Of a stretch of DNA of 64,000 bases, positions 56,830-64,000 are shown piece after piece. The stretch comes from Caulobacter sp. GTDB taxonomy: Bacteria > Pseudomonadota > Alphaproteobacteria > Caulobacterales > Caulobacteraceae. A model generated the notes under the pieces. It was not told where the DNA came from, made no database searches, and worked only from the letters and a program-made list of their open reading frames with translations. Made by a program: the position numbers and the translations under genes. The stretch is taken from assembly GCA_021741355.1 (NCBI GenBank), contig JAIOXZ010000019.1, forward strand, positions 1 to 64,000, written 5' to 3'. The number at the start of each line of letters is the position of its first letter. Positions within the stretch are counted from its first letter, which is position 1.

Positions 56830-57804
56830 TCAGACCGCGGCGGTCTTGGCCAGGAGCTCCCGCGCCGCCTCGACCACCGTGTCGACCGGTAGGTCCATCA
56901 TGTGGCCGATGGTCTGGGTCAGGGTCGGGTCGACGTCCTTGAACTGTTCGAAGGTTCGCGGACCGCGCACGACGCGGGCGTACGGTCCCCAGGGCGCGTA
57001 CAGCCGGTCGTCGGACGGGCCGAACAGGCCGATCGTCGGGGCGCCGGCGGCCGCCGCCAAATGCATCAGGCCGGAGTCGTTGCCGACGAACAGCCGCGCC
57101 TTTTTCAGCGCCGCATAGGCGGTCAGAAGGTCCACCTGCCCGGTCAGGTCGATGACCCGTTCGCGCGGCAAGGTGCGGACCAGCGGCTCGACGTAGCGGG
57201 TGTCGCCGGGCCCGCCCAGCACCATCAGCCGGCCGCCGGCCATCGGCCCTTCGGCGTCGAGCAGCTCGATCGCCACCCGGGCGAAGCGCTCGATCGGCCA
57301 GGTCTTGCCCAGCCAGTTGGCCGCCGGCCCCATGGCCAGGATCGGACCGCCTTCGCCGACCAGCTCGGCGGCGCGGGCCTCCGTCTCGTCGGAGGTGAAC
57401 AGGAACGGCGCGGGCGGATCGTCCTCGAGCGTCAGCAGGCTCGCGGCCTCGATCACCTTGTGAACCGGCTCGCCGATGACCTTGCGATGCACGGACCGCC
57501 GGTCGGTGCGCAGGAACCGCGCGGTCGCCGAGCCGCGCATGTCGATCACCAGGCTCCAGCGCGTGTGGCGCACCTGGTTCCACAGCGCGAACCAGTGGCC
57601 CGAGCGCTTCTTCTTCTCCATCACGATCAGGGCGTCGAGGCCGGGGACCTCGGCGAACAGCGGGGCGGCGTCGGGGCCGACGGCGATGGTGAACCGCGCG
57701 CCCGGCGCCTCGTCGGCAAGCTTCTTGATCAGCCCGGACGCCAGAACGGCGTCGCCGATACGGGTCGGACCAATAAAGAGAATCGGGAAGGGTTTCGCCG
57801 CCAT
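56830..57804 (-). CDS. Glycosyltransferase family 9 (heptosyltransferase-like)
   Basis: PILFIGPTRIGDAVLASGLIKKLADEAPGARFTIAV; GNDSGLMHLAAAAGAPTIGLFGPSDDRLYAPWG. Confidence 0.92.
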   Translation of the reverse strand: MAAKPFPILFIGPTRIGDAVLASGLIKKLADEAPGARFTIAVGPDAAPLFAEVPGLDALIVMEKKKRSGHWFALWNQVRHTRWSLVIDMRGSATARFLRTDRRSVHRKVIGEPVHKVIEAASLLTLEDDPPAPFLFTSDETEARAAELVGEGGPILAMGPAANWLGKTWPIERFARVAIELLDAEGPMAGGRLMVLGGPGDTRYVEPLVRTLPRERVIDLTGQVDLLTAYAALKKARLFVGNDSGLMHLAAAAGAPTIGLFGPSDDRLYAPWGPYARVVRGPRTFEQFKDVDPTLTQTIGHMMDLPVDTVVEAARELLAKTAAV

Positions 57805-57864
57805 TTCCGCACCCTAGACTGGCGAGCACTGGCGTTACAGCGCGCGAAAGGCCACATCGGGTCA

Positions 57865-58668
57865 ATGAGTGACGCACCGACCTACGCCCTGCTCCGCGAC
57901 CGGGCCCTGATCGCGGTCACAGGCCCCGACTGGCGCAGCTTTCTGCAAGGCCAGCTGACGCAGGATGTCGAAAGCCTGACGCCGGGCGAACTGCGCTTCG
58001 GCGCCCTGCTTTCGCCGCAGGGCCGGCTGCTGTTCGACCTATTTGTGCTGGACCGCGGCGACAGCGGCCTGCTCGATGTGCCGGCGGACGGGCGCGACGC
58101 CCTGATCGCCAGACTGACCCTCTACCGGCTCCGGGCCAAGGTCGAGTTCGCGCCGGCCGGCGAGCCGGTGGTCGCCCTCTGGGGCACGCGGCAGGCGGAA
58201 GAGGGATTTGCCCCGGACCCACGCCTGCCGGCGCTCGGCTTCCGCGGCTACGGCGCCCAGCCGCCCGGCGTGCGCGGCGACGCCGCCGCCTACGACCTGC
58301 ACCGCCTGACCCTCGGCATCCCCGCCACGGCCGACTTCGGCGACGACGCCACCTACCCCATCGAGGCCAACTTCGACCTGCTGAACGGGATCGACTTCAA
58401 GAAGGGCTGCTTTGTCGGCCAGGAGACGACCAGCCGGATGAAGCGGCGTGGCCAGATCAAGAGCCGCATGCTGCCGATCACCTTCCAGGGTCCGCCGCCG
58501 GCCTACGGCGCCGAGGTGCTGGCGGGCGAGCTGCGGGCCGGTCAGGTCAGGTCCGGCGCCGGCGGCCGCGCGATTGCGCTGCTACGGCTGGACCGGATCG
58601 AGGGCGCCGCCCTCACCGTCGACGGGCGCGCGGTCACCGTTGAACGCCCGGCCTGGCTCGAAACCTGA
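57865..58668 (+). CDS. ygfZ: YgfZ/GcvT-like folate-binding Fe-S assembly protein
   Basis: ALIAVTGPDWRSFLQGQLTQDVESL; NFDLLNGIDFKKGCFVGQETTSRMKRRGQIKSRMLPI (KGCYVGQE signature variant). Confidence 0.92.
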   Translation: MSDAPTYALLRDRALIAVTGPDWRSFLQGQLTQDVESLTPGELRFGALLSPQGRLLFDLFVLDRGDSGLLDVPADGRDALIARLTLYRLRAKVEFAPAGEPVVALWGTRQAEEGFAPDPRLPALGFRGYGAQPPGVRGDAAAYDLHRLTLGIPATADFGDDATYPIEANFDLLNGIDFKKGCFVGQETTSRMKRRGQIKSRMLPITFQGPPPAYGAEVLAGELRAGQVRSGAGGRAIALLRLDRIEGAALTVDGRAVTVERPAWLET

Positions 58669-58751
58669 CCCTGCAGGAGAATCCCTTGGGTGGATCAGGG
58701 CATTGGCGATATGGTTCACAAGGGGGCGTGAACATCATCAAGAGGTAGGCC

Positions 58752-59210
58752 ATGATTATGTTGTTGTTGGCCCTTCTGGCCGACGCACCGGCCGCCCCGG
58801 AAGCCCAGGCCACCCTGCAATCCTGCGAGATGACGCCCAACGGCTGGGTCTGCCACTACGCCATGCCGTCGGTGACCCTGCTGGTGTCGCCCGACAAGAC
58901 GATCCCGATCTCACCGACTCCGCCGACCCTGGCCGTTCCGGCGCCGGCGAGCGAGGTCGACAAGGCCGAGGCCGCCCGCCAGGCGCGGCTGATCGCCCGC
59001 TGCGCCGAGGCGACCTGGCGGTCGCTGTGCCTGCCCGGCGACCGGCGTGAGGCGAAACGGCTGAAGGAAGAGGCGGAGAAGCGCGACGCGCTGCGCGGCC
59101 AGGTCACGACCCTGCTCAGCGAGAAGAAGTGCGAGGAAGCCGTGAAGGTGGCGCTGGCGGCCGGCGACCTGCCGCTGGCCCGCGAAGCCCGGGCTTTTTG
59201 CGCGAACTGA
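58752..59210 (+). CDS. Hypothetical secreted protein
   Basis: 152 aa ORF with hydrophobic N-terminus MIMLLLALLADAPAAPEAQA and four later cysteines. Confidence 0.6.
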   Translation: MIMLLLALLADAPAAPEAQATLQSCEMTPNGWVCHYAMPSVTLLVSPDKTIPISPTPPTLAVPAPASEVDKAEAARQARLIARCAEATWRSLCLPGDRREAKRLKEEAEKRDALRGQVTTLLSEKKCEEAVKVALAAGDLPLAREARAFCAN

Positions 59211-59246
59211 GCCCGGACAGCCCCGGGCGTCAGCCACAAACAAATT

Positions 59247-59268
59247 CGGCCGGGCGTGAGCCCGGCCG
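59247..59268. terminator. GC-rich hairpin CGGCCGGGC-GTGA-GCCCGGCCG between convergent genes
   Basis: 9-bp perfect stem downstream of the 58752 gene; no strong U-tract. Confidence 0.4.
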
Positions 59269-59344
59269 ATCTGTATTCAAACTGACCGTGAGTGAAGCGA
59301 GGCGACGGCGGAACCGTCGCTTCGCCTCCCCGTAGCCGGGTCCT

Positions 59345-59785
59345 TTACGGACGCGGAGCGGGCTCGCAGCGCTCGCCTTCGGCGCAGCCGGTGAAGTGGA
59401 TTTCCGGCGGCGCGACCGTGACGGTCGAGGGACGGACAAACACTTCAGGACGGTGCAGGTAGATCTGCGGCGCCTGGATGTGGATCGGGGGCGCGTCGAC
59501 GTAGACGGGCGGGCCCTGGATGTCGATGCGGCCGGTCGGCACCACGACAGGCGTGCCATAGACGCGAACGCCCGGCGCGCGGACGCGGATCGTGCCCCAG
59601 GGCGCGGTCGGGCCGTAGAACACCACGGCGCGCGTGCAGAGGCAGTCGATCGAGGAACCGCCGCCGTAACCGCCGCCCGGGGGCGGAGGGGGCGGGGGAC
59701 CGTAGGGGTCGCGAGCGCTGGCGATACCGGCGGTCCCGACTGTGGCGATGAGTACGATCATGCCGGCGAGAAGATTGCGTTTCAC
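59345..59785 (-). CDS. Hypothetical secreted Pro/Gly-rich protein
   Basis: MKRNLLAGMIVLIATVGTAGIASARDPYGPPPPPPPGGGYGGGSSIDCLCTRAVVFYGPTAPWGTIRVRAPGVRVYGTPVVVPTGRIDIQGPPVYVDAPPIHIQAPQIYLHRPEVFVRPS. Confidence 0.65.
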   Translation of the reverse strand: MKRNLLAGMIVLIATVGTAGIASARDPYGPPPPPPPGGGYGGGSSIDCLCTRAVVFYGPTAPWGTIRVRAPGVRVYGTPVVVPTGRIDIQGPPVYVDAPPIHIQAPQIYLHRPEVFVRPSTVTVAPPEIHFTGCAEGERCEPAPRP

Positions 59786-60192
59786 TTCAGCTCCCCCAAA
59801 AAGGTCTTCGACCCTGGTGTCTAGCGTCGCCCATCAGAGAGACACGGACACAGGTCCGGCCCAATGCAACGAATGTTAACTCTAATTCATAGGTTACACG
59901 GCGCGAAGGCGGTTTCAACCGCGAGGGGAATCTATCGCGGCGGAAAGAACCTCGTTACGCGAATGACTCCCCAAACTGGTGAGCGGGAGCGGTAAACCCC
60001 CTGATCTGGGCGCCCTGCCCGTCGTTTTTCCGACCCCGTCCGGACTGTCCGGCGCTGGTGGTCCGCCCGCGCGAGCCTCTCGCCCGGGACTCCCGGCGCC
60101 CCAAAAGCTCCACCCACGTTCACCCTATACGCGACGGCGTTTGACAAGCCCGCGCTCTGGCCTGCGAATGCCGCATCGAGGGGTGGGATATC

Positions 60193-61479
60193 ATGACGCT
60201 GGATCGCCGCAGGGTACTGCAGGGCATGGGCGCCGCCGGTCTCCTGGCGGGCGCTTCGCTGCCGACCGTCGGCGCGGCCCAGACGATCCGGCTGCGCAAG
60301 CCGATCTCGACCCTGTCGACCAGCGATCCGGATGTCGAGGCGATGCGCCGGGCCATCCCGTTGATGCGCCAGTCGGGCGCCTGGGCGGACCAGGTCGCCC
60401 TGCACGCTGACATGCGCCACCGCCACCATTCCTCCTGGCGCTTCATGCCCTGGCACCGGCTGCAGCTGGTCTGGTTCGAGCGGCATGTCGCCCGGCTCAG
60501 TGGCAAAGCCGACTTCGCCATTCCCTACTGGGACTGGGACGATGACCGTATCCCGGACCTGTTCCTCTACGACGAGGCCTTCTACATCCCTGGCCGCGAG
60601 GCCCAGCAGTACGACACCATCAGCGAGTTCCTGCTGCGCAACCGCCAGGTCCTGACCGGCCGGCTGACGGACGACTTCCCGACCTTCTTCGGCCGCCCGC
60701 GCGGCCGGGCCGACCCCACCGATTCCGCACTCGGCCGCCGCTACTATTCCGGCTCCGGCGAGTGGGGCGGCCACAACCTTATCCACGGCTTCGTCGGCGG
60801 CGACATGGGCGACCTCAGCCGGTCGGCCAACGACCCGCTGTTCTGGCTGCACCACGCCAACATCGACCGCATCTACGCGATGTGGCGCGACCGTCACTAC
60901 AGCCAGGTCCCGCCCAAGGCCTGGCGCACAGAGTCCCTCGGCGGCTTCATCGACCCCTGGGGCCGCAGCGCACCGCCGGTGTCGGCGGAAAGCACGCTCG
61001 ACACCACGACCTTCGGCTACGCCTATCCGCAGGATCCGACCCCGCCGGTGTTCTTCGCCGCCGCGCCGCCACCGCCGGTCAAGCGTCGGAAATCCTACAG
61101 CTGGCGCATGCAGCGCATGGGCCCGGCCTCGGCCTTCATCGAGATTTCGCCGACCCTCGCCAATGCCATGGCGACCGAGGCGACGGGCTATCTGGAGATC
61201 CAGCCCGATCCGCACCGCCCCTCGATGGTCACCCTGACCGGCCGCGCGCTGAAGGGCGGGGCTGAGGTGTTCCGCGACGCGGTGTTCCTTGTCCCGATGG
61301 GCCATTCGATGGGCCCGCAGGGCTATCGCATCCCAATGCAGCGGCTGTGGAGTTCGGCCGCGGCCGGGGGCGTGCGCCTGGAGATCGAGGCCGCGCCGCT
61401 GGCCGGCCGGCAGGCGAGCCAGATGCCGACGACCCTGGTGGATTTCGTGCTCGACGCGGACCTGGCCTTCCTGGCCTGA
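60193..61479 (+). CDS. Tyrosinase-family (type 3 copper) protein with Tat-like signal
   Basis: MTLDRRRVLQGMGAAGLLAGASLPTVGAA; HADMRHRHHSSWRFMPWHRLQLVWFERHV; GGHNLIHGFVGGDMGDLSRSANDPLFWLHHANIDRIYAMW. Confidence 0.9.
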   Translation: MTLDRRRVLQGMGAAGLLAGASLPTVGAAQTIRLRKPISTLSTSDPDVEAMRRAIPLMRQSGAWADQVALHADMRHRHHSSWRFMPWHRLQLVWFERHVARLSGKADFAIPYWDWDDDRIPDLFLYDEAFYIPGREAQQYDTISEFLLRNRQVLTGRLTDDFPTFFGRPRGRADPTDSALGRRYYSGSGEWGGHNLIHGFVGGDMGDLSRSANDPLFWLHHANIDRIYAMWRDRHYSQVPPKAWRTESLGGFIDPWGRSAPPVSAESTLDTTTFGYAYPQDPTPPVFFAAAPPPPVKRRKSYSWRMQRMGPASAFIEISPTLANAMATEATGYLEIQPDPHRPSMVTLTGRALKGGAEVFRDAVFLVPMGHSMGPQGYRIPMQRLWSSAAAGGVRLEIEAAPLAGRQASQMPTTLVDFVLDADLAFLA

Positions 61480-61493
61480 GGCTCCGCCGGAAA

Positions 61494-62021
61494 TCAGGGA
61501 AGCGGGACGCCGAGCGCCTGCAGCGTACCCACGGTCCAGCCGCTCGGCAGCCGCCGGTCATGCTGGAAGCGGGCGAGGCTGTATTCCGTCTGGGATGTCA
61601 GCACCCCGTCGCACGGCCCGTCGTAATAGCCCCCGCGACCAAGCGCCGTCTGCACGGCCAGAACCACCTGCTCATTGGTGGCGACGCGCAACTCCGCCGA
61701 CCGATAGGTCTCGGCGGGCGGCGCATAGGCCACGGGCTTTCGTAATGCTGCGGCCTCAAAGGCCGGGGTGTCCCCGTAGCCACAGGCGACGACCCGCCAC
61801 TCGAACACCTGCGGGACCGTGCGGGTCAGGGTGCGGCCATAGCCGCCCGGCTCGACCGAGGTCTCGACATGCTCGGGGATCAGCACCTTCTCGTAGCACT
61901 TGCCGGGCTCGGGGTTCGGCGGGCAGTCGTCGGCGCTGTTGGCCAGCGCGACGCCGGCGCACAGCAGGGCGGTCAGAAGACCCGCCGCCGTCGCACCGAA
62001 TACCGGCCTGAACCCGCTCAT
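61494..62021 (-). CDS. Secreted peptidoglycan-binding-like domain protein
   Basis: Signal peptide MSGFRPVFGATAAGLLTALLCAGVALA; VLAVQTALGRGGYYDGPCDGVLTSQTEYSLARFQHDRRLPSGWTVGTLQALGV. Confidence 0.75.
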   Translation of the reverse strand: MSGFRPVFGATAAGLLTALLCAGVALANSADDCPPNPEPGKCYEKVLIPEHVETSVEPGGYGRTLTRTVPQVFEWRVVACGYGDTPAFEAAALRKPVAYAPPAETYRSAELRVATNEQVVLAVQTALGRGGYYDGPCDGVLTSQTEYSLARFQHDRRLPSGWTVGTLQALGVPLP

Positions 62022-62169
62022 CTGGACGCCCCGTCCCTTACCCGCATCAAGCATAGTCGATTGAACACGGTTTTCGAGGCGCCTTGTCTTCCATTCGGCT
62101 GGGACGCGAATTCAGGGGGCCGGATGCGAGGAGAATGCACGGTCCCGCATCACGCGCTACAACCCTCGC

Positions 62170-62757
62170 ATGACCGATACGCCGACTCGCTGCACCTGGC
62201 CGGGGACCACCGACGCCCTCTATCTCGCCTACCATGACGAGGAGTGGGGCGTGCCGGAGTACGACTCCCGCGCCCTGTGGGAAAAGCTCGTGCTGGACGG
62301 CTTCCAGGCCGGCCTCGCCTGGATCACCATCCTGCGCAAGCGTGAAGCCTTCCGCGCGGCGTTCGACAACTTCGACCCGGAGAAGGTCGCCCTCTACGGC
62401 GAGGCGGACCGGGCGCGGCTGATGGCCGACGCCGGCATCGTCCGCTCCAACGCCAAGATCGACGCGGCCATCGGCGGGGCGAAGATCTGGCTGGAGATGC
62501 GCGATAACGGCGAGGATTTCTCGCAGTTCCTCTGGGACTTCGTCGGCGACAAGCCGATCCAGAACCACTGGCCGGACATGAAGTCGGTGCCGGTGAAGAC
62601 GCCCGAGGCCGAGGCCATGGCGAAGGCGCTCAAGAAGAAGGGCTTCAAGTTCGTCGGGCCGGTGATCGTCTACGCCTTCATGCAGGCGACCGGCATGGTC
62701 AACGACCACATCGGCGACTGCTTCCGGCGCGAGCCCGTGCGGGACATGGCGCGCTGA
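62170..62757 (+). CDS. tag: DNA-3-methyladenine glycosylase I
   Basis: [67 protein letters not shown]. Confidence 0.97.
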   Translation: MTDTPTRCTWPGTTDALYLAYHDEEWGVPEYDSRALWEKLVLDGFQAGLAWITILRKREAFRAAFDNFDPEKVALYGEADRARLMADAGIVRSNAKIDAAIGGAKIWLEMRDNGEDFSQFLWDFVGDKPIQNHWPDMKSVPVKTPEAEAMAKALKKKGFKFVGPVIVYAFMQATGMVNDHIGDCFRREPVRDMAR

Positions 62758-63356
62758 TGCCGGACTTCATGCTCGAACTGGCCTGTCCGGGACCGGTCTG
62801 CGGCGTGGACGAGGCGGGACGCGGCCCCTGGGCGGGACCGGTCAGCGCCGCGGCGGTGATCCTCGACCCGGCGACGGCGCCGGCGGGGCTGGATGACTCC
62901 AAGAAACTGACCCACGCCCGTCGCGAGGCGCTGGAGGCCGAGATCAAGACCCGCGCCGTCGCCTGGTGCGTGGCCTTCGCGACCGTCGAGGAAATCGACG
63001 CGCTGAACATCCTGCAGGCCACGGGCCTGGCCATGCGCCGCGCCGTCGAGGGCCTGTCGGTGATCCCGGCCTTCGCCCTGGTCGACGGCAACTACCGGTT
63101 CAAGCTGCCCTGCGAGATCAAGACAGTGGTCAAGGGTGACGCCCTGAGCGCCTCGATCGCCGCCGCCTCGATCCTGGCCAAGACGGCCCGCGACCGGCTG
63201 ATGGTCGAGATGGACGCCGTGCATCCCGGCTACGGCTTCGCCGGCCACAAGGGCTACCACGCCGCGGTCCATGTGGAGGCGCTGCGCTCGTTGGGCCCGA
63301 GCCCGATCCACAGAATGACCTGGGCGCCGATCCGGGAGCTGCTGGGTCACGACTAA
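62757..63356 (+). CDS. rnhB: Ribonuclease HII
   Basis: [84 protein letters not shown]. Confidence 0.97.
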   Translation: MPDFMLELACPGPVCGVDEAGRGPWAGPVSAAAVILDPATAPAGLDDSKKLTHARREALEAEIKTRAVAWCVAFATVEEIDALNILQATGLAMRRAVEGLSVIPAFALVDGNYRFKLPCEIKTVVKGDALSASIAAASILAKTARDRLMVEMDAVHPGYGFAGHKGYHAAVHVEALRSLGPSPIHRMTWAPIRELLGHD

Positions 63357-63404
63357 AGGGGGACACATACGCATTTCGCGCGAAATGCGTATGTGTCCCC
63401 CTTT
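63355..63404. repeat. 50-bp perfect palindrome (likely hairpin / bidirectional terminator)
   Basis: AAAGGGGGACACATACGCATTTCGC|GCGAAATGCGTATGTGTCCCCCTTT, zero spacer, between convergent rnhB and acyl-CoA dehydrogenase. Confidence 0.9.
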
Positions 63405-63408
63405 ACCA

Positions 63409-64000
63409 TCAGATCCCCATCTGCCGGGCCGCGAGATCGCGCATGATCTCCTCGCTGCCGCCGCCGATCGCGTTGACGCGCACCTCGCGATAGATCCGTT
63501 CCACGCGGCTGCCGCGCATGTAGCCGGCGCCGCCCATGATCTGCATCGCCTCGCGGGCGCAGTACTCCATGGTCTCGGTGGCCTGGACCTTGAGCAGGGC
63601 GATCTCGGCGATCGGCGACTCGCCGTTCTGGATCCGCCAGGCCAGGGTCTCCAGCCAGGCCTGGGTGGCGTTGATCCGCTTGTACATGTCGGCCAGCTTG
63701 TGGCGGATCACCTGGTGGTCGGCGAGACGCTTGCCGAAGGTCTTGCGTTCGCGGGCCCAGTCGATGGCGTCCTCCAGACAGACCCGCGAGAATCCGATCG
63801 CGCCGGCGGTCATGCCGATCCGCTCGCCGTTGAAGTTCTGCATGATGCCGGAGAAGCCCATGTTCTCCTGGCCGATCAGGTTGTCCGCCGGCACGCGGAC
63901 ATCGTCGAAGAACAGCTGCGCCGTATCGGACGCCCACCAGCCCTGTTTCTTCAGCGCCTGGCGGCTGAAGCCCTCGCGCTCTCGTTCGATCAGCAGCAGC
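63409..64000 (-). CDS. Acyl-CoA dehydrogenase (partial, N-terminus beyond right edge)
   Basis: LLLIERERGFSRQALKKQGWWASDTAQLFFDDVRVPADNLIGQENMGFSGIMQNFNGERIGMTAGAIGFSRVCLEDAIDWARERKTFGKRLADHQVIRHKLADM...REVRVNAIGGGSEEIMRDLAARQMGI; frame open to 64000. Confidence 0.93.
   Translation of the reverse strand, partial: LLLIEREREGFSRQALKKQGWWASDTAQLFFDDVRVPADNLIGQENMGFSGIMQNFNGERIGMTAGAIGFSRVCLEDAIDWARERKTFGKRLADHQVIRHKLADMYKRINATQAWLETLAWRIQNGESPIAEIALLKVQATETMEYCAREAMQIMGGAGYMRGSRVERIYREVRVNAIGGGSEEIMRDLAARQMGI

Noticed and set aside
59932-61305. 457-aa minus-strand ORF
   Set aside because: Antisense to the tyrosinase gene, which has signal peptide and copper motifs; composition is shadow-like.
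1-64000. tRNA/rRNA genes
   Set aside because: No tRNA cloverleaf or rRNA sequence recognised by eye in intergenic gaps; a tRNAscan run would be needed to exclude them.

Overview
High-GC, probably alphaproteobacterial (Caulobacterales-like; inference) 64-kb window. It opens with the 5' portion of a very large Gly-rich repeat adhesin (minus strand, running off the left edge). Next come a PhnD-like protein paired with a TusA-like/ferritin-like fusion, a CaiB/BaiF CoA-transferase, and an ABC/HlyD exporter. The core (about 12.5-42 kb) is an anaerobic/nitrate-respiration island: narK-narK-narGHJI-PPIase-porin-hemerythrin-carbonic anhydrase, a Crp/Fnr regulator, nnrS-moaA, class II RNR, a second hemerythrin protein, moaB-moeA, a thymidine/AMP-phosphorylase - PRPP synthetase - MBL RNase operon, a USP/L,D-transpeptidase operon, and Ku/LigD nearby. 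At least nine FNR/Dnr-type dyads (TTGAN/TTGTC-N4-RTCAA) that I read by eye sit upstream of these operons. The right part (45-64 kb) is mostly ordinary metabolic genes, with palindromic intergenic repeats (one inverted pair bracketing a DUF559 nuclease), an ECF sigma factor with no ATG/GTG/TTG start, a tyrosinase, tag, rnhB, and an acyl-CoA dehydrogenase cut by the right edge. The strongest candidates for undescribed systems are (1) the signal-peptide-less PhnD + TusA-ferritin pair, (2) the FNR-box-preceded nucleotide-phosphorylase/PRPP/MBL-nuclease operon, and (3) the DUF559 gene between inverted REP-like units.
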